The notes under the pieces are model-generated. The model saw nothing but the letters and a program-made list of their open reading frames with translations. It was not told the DNA's origin and did no database searches. Both the position numbers and the translations under genes were made by a program. Shown here one piece after another: positions 26,942 to 35,007 of a stretch of DNA of 56,793 bases; within the stretch, counting starts at the first letter, position 1; each line of letters opens with the position of its first letter. This DNA comes from an uncultured Parafilimonas sp. (GTDB taxonomy: Bacteria; Bacteroidota; Bacteroidia; Chitinophagales; Chitinophagaceae), in NCBI GenBank assembly GCA_903882935.1, contig CAIRZB010000104.1, forward strand, positions 1-56,793, given 5' to 3'.

Positions 26942-27604
26942 TCAATCTTTCCACAAAAAAGGGAATAATATCAATGATAGCACCACTATCATCACATCAA
27001 GCCCTACCAGCAATGCCACCATTTGCCAAATGCCACCTTGTATAACCGGCGAAAACGCCGTATTGGATATTTTACCCAACAGCAACAGCTGCGGGATGAT
27101 GATGGGGAAACCCATAATGGCCATTAAGGCAGCCTGTTGCTGCGCCTTGGCGGCTATCGCCGAAAGAAAGGTAAAAACAAGGCTCAGCCCCATGCCGCCT
27201 AAAATACTGGTGCCGGCAAATGCCCAAAAATGGGTGATGGGGTTATCTAAAAGCACGACGAACACCAACAGGCTCATTAAACTCATAATCAGCATCAGGG
27301 CCACATTAAAAATAAGCTTCGAAAGTATAAAGTCGCCCGCGCCAGCGACGGAATAAAAATAGAGCATGCGCCCCCGGCTTTCCTGCAAAAAACTTTTGGC
27401 CACGGCGTTAACACAAACAAACAATTGTACAATCCAAAAAAGGCTGTTCCATACAGTAGCCTCTGGCTTGCCCATAGACAGGTATACGATAAAAATGGTG
27501 CTGGCTAAATACAACAATATACCATAAAAGGTGTACTGCTGGCGCACCTCCAGCAGAAAGTCCTTTTTAATCAACGTAATTATGCGGTTGGTTGGCTTTG
27601 GCAT
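26942..27604 (-). CDS. ccmB: Heme exporter permease CcmB
   Basis: Permease subunit of 220 residues with about six membrane helices. It opens TNRIITLIKKDFLLEVRQ and contains QLFVCVNAVAKSFLQE and GRMLYFYS, matching CcmB. The ATG at 27604 (MPKPTNRI) is chosen over one at 27634. It is first of the minus-strand ccmB-ccmC-ccmD run, with a 210-base gap before ccmC in which I see no convincing gene. Confidence 0.88.
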   Translation of the reverse strand: MPKPTNRIITLIKKDFLLEVRQQYTFYGILLYLASTIFIVYLSMGKPEATVWNSLFWIVQLFVCVNAVAKSFLQESRGRMLYFYSVAGAGDFILSKLIFNVALMLIMSLMSLLVFVVLLDNPITHFWAFAGTSILGGMGLSLVFTFLSAIAAKAQQQAALMAIMGFPIIIPQLLLLGKISNTAFSPVIQGGIWQMVALLVGLDVMIVVLSLILFPFLWKD

Positions 27605-27669
27605 ATTCGCGCAAAAATAAACCTGCCAATGCATAATTCTGTTAACTTTATTTTTTGTACCAAAATAAT

Positions 27670-28470
27670 ATGCGATTGATTAAAACATGTACGCTTGCGG
27701 TGGCGATGGTACTGCTTACACATTTTGCCCTTGGCCAGATCATCAATATTGACAAAACAGATACTGCGGCCTACCAGAAAAAGGCTATTTGGAACGGTAA
27801 TGTTGCCTTGGGCCTAGAGGTAGACAAGGAGAAAAAAACACTTTTTGACGGTAGCAATTTTGTAGATGCCTCATTGCAAAAAAACAAGGAGTTGTTTGTA
27901 TTTTCTTCGTCGGATAGGTTTACATATGACGGCAGCACCAGTTTTTTAAACACCGGGTATGTGTATTTGCGGTGGCGGCACGATTTTAAAGCACAGCTGC
28001 ACCCAGAAACCTTTGTGCAATTTCAATGGGATGCGAACAGGGGTATGCGACACCGGTATGTGGCCGGTGCAAACCTGCGGTATAATTTTTGGCACCGGCG
28101 TGAATGGGAAATGACCTTTGCCACGGGTGTTTTTTATGAGGACGAGCTTTGGGATTATAGTGCCGTTGATTCGGCCCTAGTGCCGAAAAATACCGTAAAC
28201 AAGGCATCAAAGCAAATTAACAGCAACTCCTATATGAAATGGGAGGGGAGTATCTCCAAAAGCAGCTCGATAGCAGTTGTTATATTTTACCAAGCCCCGT
28301 TTGGTGAGTTTTTTAGCCCCCGCATTTCTATGAACGTACATTTTGATGTGGAAGTTACCAAGCATTTTGCTTTGGGCATATTGTACAACGGCCTATACGA
28401 TGCCAAACCGGTTGTGCCGATATTTAAGTTTTACTACAGCTTTGCTAACAGTTTAGTGTTTAAGTTTTAA
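27670..28470 (+). CDS. DUF481-family outer-membrane beta-barrel protein
   Basis: Exported protein of 266 residues with a signal peptide (about 1-21, ending ALGQ). The mature part alternates hydrophobic and polar residues in strands rich in Trp, Tyr and Phe and ends in Phe (SLVFKF), as beta-barrels do. The sequence resembles the DUF481 group (salt-induced outer-membrane proteins). A promoter-like TTTG lies just upstream near 27654. No partner genes adjacent; role unknown. Confidence 0.72.
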   Translation: MRLIKTCTLAVAMVLLTHFALGQIINIDKTDTAAYQKKAIWNGNVALGLEVDKEKKTLFDGSNFVDASLQKNKELFVFSSSDRFTYDGSTSFLNTGYVYLRWRHDFKAQLHPETFVQFQWDANRGMRHRYVAGANLRYNFWHRREWEMTFATGVFYEDELWDYSAVDSALVPKNTVNKASKQINSNSYMKWEGSISKSSSIAVVIFYQAPFGEFFSPRISMNVHFDVEVTKHFALGILYNGLYDAKPVVPIFKFYYSFANSLVFKF

Positions 28471-28725
28471 CCCACCTGGTGGTATGCGGGTAATGTATTT
28501 TGGCGGGTTTAATAGTATGGATAATACTTTCAGGAGTTTAATGCACGCTGTATTTCGGACCAAAAACTACTATCTACAATTGGTATACAGCCTATATGAA
28601 AAAACGGTAGCCATATTTCTTGCCTATTGATACTATCTCCTTATTCTTTTACCTATTTTTTTAACGGTATATAGTTAAATGTCAATTAGTTACGGGTATT
28701 GTTATAATAAATACTATCCTCGTTG

Positions 28726-29057
28726 CTAGAAGGCTTGGCTAATTTGCAGGCTTTAGACCTTAATGGAAACCAATTTACCGACACCAAACCAGCGCAAATA
28801 GGCGATCTTGCCAACCGCTGGCGGTACGTTGGCAAACAATACCTACAAATGGTACAAGGATGGTGCCGTTGTAGCCACCACCACTGGTGACTCCATCTTT
28901 GCCCCTCTAACAGGCAGTAAATATTTTGTTGTGGTTACCAATAGTGTTGCTGACGCGTTAACCCTTTACAGCGTTAGAATCACCATTATTGATGCGCTGG
29001 TATTACCGGTAACCTGGCTAAACTTTAGCGGCAACCTTTATCTTATTATTAGCTTAC
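28726..29057 (+). pseudogene. Relic of a leucine-rich-repeat T9SS surface protein
   Basis: Two out-of-frame pieces of one former large surface protein. From 28726 the reading LANLQALDLNGNQF then PAQIGDLAN is a canonical leucine-rich repeat. After a break near 28810 another frame gives YKWYKDGAVVATTTGDS and YFVVVTNSV, an Ig/PKD-like segment, then LPVTWLNFSG, the phrase that commonly precedes a T9SS sorting domain. There is no start codon in frame (stop at 28708) and no sorting domain. Reading ends where the minus-strand gene begins. Confidence 0.7.
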
Positions 29058-29477
29058 CTACTTCAACTTCATCTGGGCAAAATATGGGTGGTCTGGGTTT
29101 ACGATTAACTCCTGCCGTTGTTGGTGTATCAATACGTCCATGTCTTCCAAGGGTATCGCACCCAATAGTGGTTCGCTGCTTCCGGGCAATACCATCGCGC
29201 GGCAGGTGGTCTGACGGTTCTTAAAACGCAGTTCCACACCGCTAACCACATCACATTCTATTATCCTGCCATCGGCTGTTTCTGCCTTTCGTTTTTCTGT
29301 GACTGGATATTGCAGTTGTTCTTGGATGGATTCGTTTATACAAAGCATGATGCTTCCCGTGTCAACCAACATGTTAACATGCATTTTTCTTACTTCATCT
29401 TCGCCAATAATGTACCTTCTTGCATTTTCTAAATCGTATCCGTTTATCAACTCAACATCTGCATACACAAGGCCCAT
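29058..29477 (-). CDS. Retropepsin-like (clan AA) aspartic protease
   Basis: Protein of 139 residues with the single-domain aspartic protease signature LVDTGSIMLCI (~residue 37) and a later LLGAIPLEDMDV, which corresponds to the hydrophobic-hydrophobic-Gly of the family. Retropepsin-like enzymes work as homodimers. There is no signal peptide, so it is cytoplasmic. It sits in a region of decayed genes; its target is unknown. Confidence 0.75.
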   Translation of the reverse strand: MGLVYADVELINGYDLENARRYIIGEDEVRKMHVNMLVDTGSIMLCINESIQEQLQYPVTEKRKAETADGRIIECDVVSGVELRFKNRQTTCRAMVLPGSSEPLLGAIPLEDMDVLIHQQRQELIVNPDHPYFAQMKLK

Positions 29478-29601
29478 AGGTTAAATGTTTAGCCAAAAAT
29501 ACACAGTTCGTTTAAAGGAAGCAGCGAACACATTGCTTTACCGATACATTTTCTGCAACCATCAATGCCTGTCCAATGATGAAAAGATTGATCATCACCC
29601 G

Positions 29602-29735
29602 TTACTCCACCGCAGTCAACTCCAATACCGAGCTGGAAAGAGCCTCATTCAAATACCATTCAATGCCTTGTTTCATCAGGTAATCGCCACTGAAAACCTG
29701 GCCGCTTCGGCGGTAGGCGAGGACGTTAGATTTAT
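29602..29735 (-). pseudogene. Duplicated 3' end of an alpha-galactosidase gene
   Basis: Bases 29601-29718 match 30456-30573, the 3' end of the GH36 gene, at 114 of 118 positions by eye (constant offset 855). The copy keeps the reading frame and stop codon, coding for about 38 C-terminal residues (including VFSGDYLMKQGIEWYLNEAL). Similarity fades by about 29735. It is the tail of a lost second GH36 gene or a duplication product. Confidence 0.85.
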
Positions 29736-29770
29736 AAGGATTATTCCCACAACACGACTTACGTTCAAAA

Positions 29771-30190
29771 TTAAATAATGTTTTGATCTATCAATATTTC
29801 CCTGAACTCATCCAAACGGACTACTTTGATTTGTGGGAAAGGCGTTTGCTTGAGTATATTAAAATGGCTGTCGTTGCTTACGATATAATCTGCATTTGCT
29901 GCAAATGCACAGTCAACAAATTTATTATCATCTTCATCGTTGGTTAAAATTCTCATGTTAAAATAAACTACTACGAACCGTGCCGTGGAAAGCTCTAAAA
30001 GTGATCTTACAACGTTTACGGCAACTTCGGGATGCCAATGTATGGCAATTTGCTCTTCGTATTCATGTAAAACTTCACCAGTAAAGGCAATATTAATTCT
30101 CTTTTCAATAATTGCTTTGTATAGCCAATGATATTTTGACCTGTCTGAAACAGATACCAATAAAACATTTGTATCAATAACTACAAGCAA
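29771..30190 (-). CDS. PIN-domain toxin (COG1569 type)
   Basis: Probable ribonuclease toxin of 139 residues. PIN active-site acids are visible: Asp in VVIDTNVLL (residue ~6), Glu in VLHEYEEQI, Asp in DEDDNKFVDCA and Asp in IVSNDSHF. It lies 5 bases after the antitoxin gene on the minus strand. The pair is bracketed by the two copies of the alpha-galactosidase 3' end. Confidence 0.85.
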   Translation of the reverse strand: MLVVIDTNVLLVSVSDRSKYHWLYKAIIEKRINIAFTGEVLHEYEEQIAIHWHPEVAVNVVRSLLELSTARFVVVYFNMRILTNDEDDNKFVDCAFAANADYIVSNDSHFNILKQTPFPQIKVVRLDEFREILIDQNII

Positions 30191-30195
30191 TATAA

Positions 30196-30405
30196 CTAAG
30201 ATTTTTCATCAAGCCATTTATCCATGTCGGCATCCGTAAAGCCACGGCTATCCCAAACCTCATTCGCTTTGGCAATCGCTTTTTCTGCATAAAACCTGGA
30301 AAGCAGGCTTTTCAGTTCATCCATTTCAATCTCGGTCAAGCCCGTACTGTAAAGCCTCATCAATTCTATTTGTATATTGGTAAGTGGTAGTGTAAGTTCC
30401 GTCAT
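30196..30405 (-). CDS. Antitoxin of the PIN toxin
   Basis: Protein of 69 residues preceding the PIN toxin by 5 bases. The N-terminal half (LTNIQIELMRLYSTGLTEIE) resembles the small antitoxins paired with COG1569 PIN toxins, and the C-terminal acidic part (DADMDKWLDEKS) could block the toxin active site. No DNA-binding motif is certain. Identification rests on size, position and this similarity. Confidence 0.75.
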   Translation of the reverse strand: MTELTLPLTNIQIELMRLYSTGLTEIEMDELKSLLSRFYAEKAIAKANEVWDSRGFTDADMDKWLDEKS

Positions 30406-30455
30406 TTCCTAACTTTTACATCATAAAATTAGCAATTTTTTGATAAAACTCCAAA

Positions 30456-30573
30456 GTTACTGCACCGCAGTCAACTCCAATACCGAGCTGGAAAGAGCCT
30501 CATTCAAATACCATTCAATGCCCTGTTTCATCAGGTAATCGCCACTGAAAACATGGCCGCTTTGGCGGTAGGC
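30456..30573. repeat. Direct repeat partner of 29601-29718
   Basis: This 118-base stretch, the 3' end of the GH36 gene, is repeated in the same orientation at 29601-29718 with four mismatches. The two copies flank the PIN toxin-antitoxin pair. Confidence 0.9.
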
Positions 30574-32625
30574 CGGTCGGTTGTCATTCGTTAGGTTTAT
30601 TTCCTGCACTTTATATTTCTTGTTAGCATCTAGGCCATTTAACAATATTTTGGGGTATACGTCGGCAAACCGGGACTGAATGTTAAAGGCAAACAACACG
30701 GCCTTGTTTTTTTGTTCATCGGTGTACATCAACGAGGAACAATTGTTTTGCCAAGGCGATATAAGCCTGTACAAACTGCCAAACCCAATTAGGTTTTGCA
30801 GGCGGCCAAAGTTAGCCACGGCTTTTTGGCAGTAGGCCAGTTCCTCTGGTTTTAAGCTGGCTACCTGAATGTCGAAGCCCAGCTTACCCATGCTGGCAAC
30901 ATCCGTACGGAATTTGATGGATTGCTTGCCCCACGATGTTACGTGCGCACAAATAGTGGCTGCTGGAAAAAAGTATGAGTAACCCCATTGTATGTAAATG
31001 CGGCTGATGGCATCCGTATTGTCACTTGGCCAAAACTCCTGGAAATATTTTAAGCCACCGTACTCTGCACGTCCGCCGCCACCGGAGCATAACATCATTT
31101 CCAAATCAGGGTATTGGGCACGTACTTTTTGCAGCACGTTGTATAAACCTCTCACGTAGTCCACATACAACTGGCCCTGCTTGTCGCCCAAGTAGGTGGA
31201 GTAAGTATTGCTCATATACCTATTACAATCCCATTTTATGTAGGCAATGTTTTTGTTTAATTGCATAACCTTGTCCACAACGCCAAACACGTGTTCCTGT
31301 ACTGCAGGGTTGGTCAGGTCAAGTACCAACTGGTTACGGCGCAGGTTTTCGGGGCGGTTCGGCAGCTTAATTATCCAGTCGGGGTGCTTTTCGTATAACT
31401 CGCTTTTGGGGTTTACCATTTCAGGCTCCAGCCAAATACCAAACTTTACACCCTTGGCTTCCGCTTGATTAACCAAGCTGCTAATGCCGTTGGGCAGTTT
31501 TTTGGCATTGGCATCCCAATCACCCAAGCCAGCATTATCGTTGTTGCGGGGGTATTTGTTGCCAAACCAGCCGTCGTCCAATAAAAATAGGTCAACACCC
31601 AATTTTTTGGCATCATCAAAAAGTGCATTTAGTTTTTGCTCATCAAAATTGAAAAATGTGGTTTCCCAGTTGTTTAACAGTGTTTGGCGGTGTTGCTTAG
31701 CATGATATATACCGTAGTTTAATGCCCAGGCATGCAAGTTGCGGCTCGCCTGTCCTTTCCCGTTTTTAGTATACGTGTATATGAAAGAAGGGGTGGTAAA
31801 AGTTTCATTGGGGTTTAACTGATAGGCGCTGGCGTATGGGTTTATACCCGGCTGTATTTGAAGCAGGTCTTGAAAATCCTCGCTGTAGCGCACATTTTCA
31901 AACAACAGGCGGAAGTTGCCGCTCCAGGCCAGTGTGCCCGCTATAACTTCACCGGTTTCTTCCTCGGCGGGTTTGTTGATGGATAGCAGGAAGGAGGGGA
32001 GGTCAAAGTTTGTTGCCCTGCTGCCAAGCTTGCTTTCAATGCTGTGTATGCCTTCGGGCAGGGGTGTTTCTTCCATGCGCATTTCATTGCCCCAATCGCC
32101 ATAAAAATGGGTGAGGAAGTATTTTTGTTCTTTCAACTGTAGTTCCGCGGATGCATATCGGTTTAAGGTTACGGCAGCTTTTTCTGTGTGTTTAATGGTT
32201 GTCCATTGTTCAATCACGTTTTCGGCCTGGTAAGCTTTATAATGCAGTGTTTCCTCAAAAGGGTACACAGGGTCTTTTAGGGTTATATGTGTAATGGTGG
32301 TGTTATTATCGGGCTGCTCGCTGCTAACGTTGTCAAAAAGTAATTGCACGGATGGGTTGCCATCGGCATGGGTTACCTGTATGGCGGGTTCGCGTACCAC
32401 GCTCATATCGCCCTGTACAAAAGCATCAATGGGTGTGGGTTTAATTTTATTGTATTCGTCTGTGTGCAGCAGTGCTTCGCCAAAATACACCTGCTCCAAC
32501 TTTTTCTCCTTGGTAACAGTGTACACCAACGCTGTTTTTGGGGTTTGGATGACGATTTGCTGCTGTGCGTGAATGGAAAGGATTCCAGCAATCAGGATAC
32601 CGGCTGTAAGTAATAGCTTTTTCAT
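30457..32625 (-). CDS. GH36 alpha-galactosidase
   Basis: Secreted enzyme of 722 residues removing terminal alpha-galactose. Signal peptide about 1-21 (MKKLLLTAGILIAGIL...). GH36 order: N-terminal beta-sandwich, then the TIM barrel with FLLDDGWFGNKYPRN, the nucleophile Asp466 in YIKWDCNRY, SGGGGRAEYGGLKY, and the acid/base Asp535 in WPSDNTDA, followed by a C-terminal beta domain. ATG at 32625 is chosen because it begins a signal peptide; the frame is open further upstream but without family similarity. Its 3' end is duplicated at 29601-29718. Confidence 0.93.
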   Translation of the reverse strand: MKKLLLTAGILIAGILSIHAQQQIVIQTPKTALVYTVTKEKKLEQVYFGEALLHTDEYNKIKPTPIDAFVQGDMSVVREPAIQVTHADGNPSVQLLFDNVSSEQPDNNTTITHITLKDPVYPFEETLHYKAYQAENVIEQWTTIKHTEKAAVTLNRYASAELQLKEQKYFLTHFYGDWGNEMRMEETPLPEGIHSIESKLGSRATNFDLPSFLLSINKPAEEETGEVIAGTLAWSGNFRLLFENVRYSEDFQDLLQIQPGINPYASAYQLNPNETFTTPSFIYTYTKNGKGQASRNLHAWALNYGIYHAKQHRQTLLNNWETTFFNFDEQKLNALFDDAKKLGVDLFLLDDGWFGNKYPRNNDNAGLGDWDANAKKLPNGISSLVNQAEAKGVKFGIWLEPEMVNPKSELYEKHPDWIIKLPNRPENLRRNQLVLDLTNPAVQEHVFGVVDKVMQLNKNIAYIKWDCNRYMSNTYSTYLGDKQGQLYVDYVRGLYNVLQKVRAQYPDLEMMLCSGGGGRAEYGGLKYFQEFWPSDNTDAISRIYIQWGYSYFFPAATICAHVTSWGKQSIKFRTDVASMGKLGFDIQVASLKPEELAYCQKAVANFGRLQNLIGFGSLYRLISPWQNNCSSLMYTDEQKNKAVLFAFNIQSRFADVYPKILLNGLDANKKYKVQEINLTNDNRPAYRQSGHVFSGDYLMKQGIEWYLNEALSSSVLELTAVQ

Positions 32626-32838
32626 AATGTATTGCCCTCGTTTTGGAACGGCAATATACGGCATGCATTTGAACGGGGGATATGCGTGCTGACTAAAAAG
32701 TGTAAGAAATACAATAATTCGGTAAAATGGGGGATGGGGGTAAAAGGTTTTCAAAAATACCCGGAGTGGGAAATTCGCAATAAAACGAAGTGCCTTCCCC
32801 TTGGGAATTGTTGTAACAGAAAATTTATATTTTTGCTT

Positions 32839-33143
32839 ATGCCGAAGGTGTATGAGGATTTTGGTTTGATTTTTTCTTCTATTCAAACGGATATTTGCCA
32901 ATACATGTGCATGTGTCCTTTGCGCAGTATGAAAGCAAAATCGAATTGGAACATGAAAACGGGGCTTTAAAAGGCACGAACATTTTAGACATGAAGGGGC
33001 GGCAACCATTACCGGCAGCCGAATAGAACGAAGCCGTAAGGTTTGTGGAGAAATACCATGAAGGAATTGTGGGAAAATGGACAGATTTTTTTGTTAAAAA
33101 CAAAAAAGTAAAGTGCGAGGTTGTTAGGAAGAAAATAAAATAA
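32839..33143 (+). pseudogene. Broken DUF4160 gene
   Basis: The start MPKVYEDFGLI lies in one frame; after a T-run at 32871-32875 the family sequence FFFYSNGYLPIHVHV continues in another frame, consistent with loss of one T. The second frame runs through ESKIELEHENG to an in-frame TAG at 33024, then continues with EAVRFVEKYHEGIVGKWTDFF to a stop at 33143. This matches DUF4160, which usually lies beside DUF2442, as it does here 3 bases downstream. The frameshift plus the stop codon indicate a pseudogene. Confidence 0.82.
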
Positions 33144-33146
33144 ATA

Positions 33147-33395
33147 ATGATAATAGCTGTTTCAGAGGCTTTTTATAAGGAAGATTATAAGCTGGATGTT
33201 GTATTTACTGACAGTAGAAAACGTGTGGTTAATTTTGGGCCATTTTTAAGCAGCCACAGCCATCCCCAATACAATAAATACAAAAAGCCTCATCACTTTA
33301 AAAAATTTAAAATTGAAAATGGCAATATTGTTTGGGGTAAAGACTGGGATATGATTTTTCCGGTAATAGATTTGTATGAAGGGAAAATTAATTGA
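33147..33395 (+). CDS. DUF2442 protein
   Basis: Protein of 82 residues matching DUF2442 (KLDVVFTDSRKRVVNFGPFL; GKDWDMIFPVIDLYEGKI). DUF2442 genes often sit next to DUF4160 and have been suggested to form a toxin-antitoxin-like pair, without established activity. Here the DUF4160 partner is broken, so this gene is probably an orphan. Confidence 0.75.
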   Translation: MIIAVSEAFYKEDYKLDVVFTDSRKRVVNFGPFLSSHSHPQYNKYKKPHHFKKFKIENGNIVWGKDWDMIFPVIDLYEGKIN

Positions 33396-33438
33396 GTATC
33401 CTAAGATAAGTTATCTCCTTCACCAAACCATTTCACCC

Positions 33439-33984
33439 ATGCAACCATACATAGCCATACTGCGCGGCATAAACGTAAGCGGCCACAACAAAATACCAAT
33501 GTTGGAACTGAAAGCTATGTTTGAAGGCTTAGGTTATAAAAATATTGTAACCTACATTCAAAGCGGTAACGTTATTTTTAAGACGGCGAAGCCAAAGGAC
33601 GATACGGTTATTGCCAGCAAAGTTGAAGCAGCCATTAAACATACCTTCAATTATACTGTACCCGTTATAATAAGAAGCCTGCAGGAAATGGAAACCGCCA
33701 TAGCAAACAACCCATTTATTGGCCAAGATGGTATTGATATCGAAAAATTTCATATTACATTTCTTGCATCCGCGCCGGATACAGCAAGTCTCGAAAAAAT
33801 AAGCCAATACGATTACCCGCCCGATAAATTCGTCATCTTACAAAAAGAGGTATACTTGTATTGCCCCGGAGGCTACGGCAACACCAAACTATCCAACACT
33901 TTTTTTGAGAACAAATTAAATGTAACCGCCACCACGAGGAACTTGAAAACAGTGAATAAATTATTGCAACTAATTGATAAATAA
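33439..33984 (+). CDS. DUF1697 protein
   Basis: Protein of 181 residues of the DUF1697 family. It starts with the typical YIAILRGINVSGHNKI, followed by GYKNIVTYIQSGNVIF, NPFIG, and a C-terminal NTFFENKLNVTATTRNLKTVNKL. The function of the family is unknown. The ATG at 33439 fits the family start; an open frame upstream to 33376 overlaps DUF2442 and is rejected. Confidence 0.85.
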   Translation: MQPYIAILRGINVSGHNKIPMLELKAMFEGLGYKNIVTYIQSGNVIFKTAKPKDDTVIASKVEAAIKHTFNYTVPVIIRSLQEMETAIANNPFIGQDGIDIEKFHITFLASAPDTASLEKISQYDYPPDKFVILQKEVYLYCPGGYGNTKLSNTFFENKLNVTATTRNLKTVNKLLQLIDK

Positions 33985-34067
33985 CAGGTAATATGCCCTA
34001 GTGCTTATTTTTTCTGCAAATTTTTCAAATTGACAGCTATATGCCCGAAGGTAACTGCTATCAATTT

Positions 34068-34679
34068 TTACCCCCTCCGTAGGCCTATTATTTCCTCTGT
34101 CATCTCCAACGAAAACTCATCGTCCTCCGGCGTTAACCATTCCAAGGGCAACGCAAACTCATCTATGTTGTGCAGTACGCCAGATATGGCCGTTGTCGCA
34201 TTTTTATAAGCGTTTTGTACCATTTTTGTGGTCTCGGCCAATTCCTTTTTTGTGATGTCTTTAGAGATGGCCAGCCCGCAGGTTTTATCAGGCAACGCGA
34301 TATAGTAACCGTTTGGGAAGGCAATGTCCAGTTCATGCGAAAGCAACACCCTGCTGCTGCCCAGCCCGTCCGCATTCAGGAAAACGATAAAAATAAGCCG
34401 TTTTCCGTCACTGCTCATTTTATGCTGCGTAAAGGAAATCTCGTTTTCATTGATGGAAAGGCGCAGGTTTTCAAATGTTTGGGTTTCCCAGCCGGGCATC
34501 CTGCGGCCCATTGTTTTATACAAATAGGGGGTCACATATTCTAACGGTTCCTCGCCGTCGATGATCACCCAGGTCAACACAAATGCTTTATTTGCAAGAA
34601 CATAATGGCACATTTTCTTGGTTCGCTCGGTATAAAAGCTAGTAGGTACGATGAGGGGGAAGATGTTATCAAGGTTCAT
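34068..34679 (-). CDS. Conserved-looking protein of unknown function
   Basis: Protein of 203 residues with no signal peptide, no membrane helix and no motif I recognise. It has balanced composition and predicted mixed alpha/beta structure, and an acidic C-terminal part (PEDDEFSLEMTEEI). It is a full-length open frame with an ATG start, convergent with the DUF1697 gene and divergent from the GH29 gene. Coding is likely; function unknown. Confidence 0.55.
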   Translation of the reverse strand: MNLDNIFPLIVPTSFYTERTKKMCHYVLANKAFVLTWVIIDGEEPLEYVTPYLYKTMGRRMPGWETQTFENLRLSINENEISFTQHKMSSDGKRLIFIVFLNADGLGSSRVLLSHELDIAFPNGYYIALPDKTCGLAISKDITKKELAETTKMVQNAYKNATTAISGVLHNIDEFALPLEWLTPEDDEFSLEMTEEIIGLRRG

Positions 34680-35007
34680 TTTACGCGGCAGCAGGCTGTT
34701 AAAGACTACGCCATAGTGGGAAAGGTAGGGCTTTTAGGGCGAGTGGAAAAGCCAAAGTATTTTGTGGGATTACCTGGCAGTTAAAAAGTTGGCTATGTTG
34801 AGTACAGTTTAGTTATGCCATTTTTTATCAAAAAGAACGGCCTTTGTGCCTAATTTAAACATTTTACATTTTGAAAATAAAATTGTTATTTCGACAAATA
34901 TTAGTTAACCTGTTATATAAAAAACTGTGTAATTAATGCAACAAAACCTATTTGGTTAGGTGATAACAAACCTTAATAACATTATCCTCTATAACACAAA
35001 TAATGTA
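34680..35007. other. Intergenic stretch between divergent genes
   Basis: About 330 bases, increasingly AT-rich toward the GH29 start. I see no gene, hairpin or clear TAnnTTTG element in it. It presumably holds the promoters of both flanking genes. Confidence 0.4.

Noticed and set aside
26742-26954. 70-codon minus-strand frame between ccmB and ccmC
   Set aside because: Composition is unlike a membrane or soluble Ccm protein, and it overlaps ccmB; probably chance.
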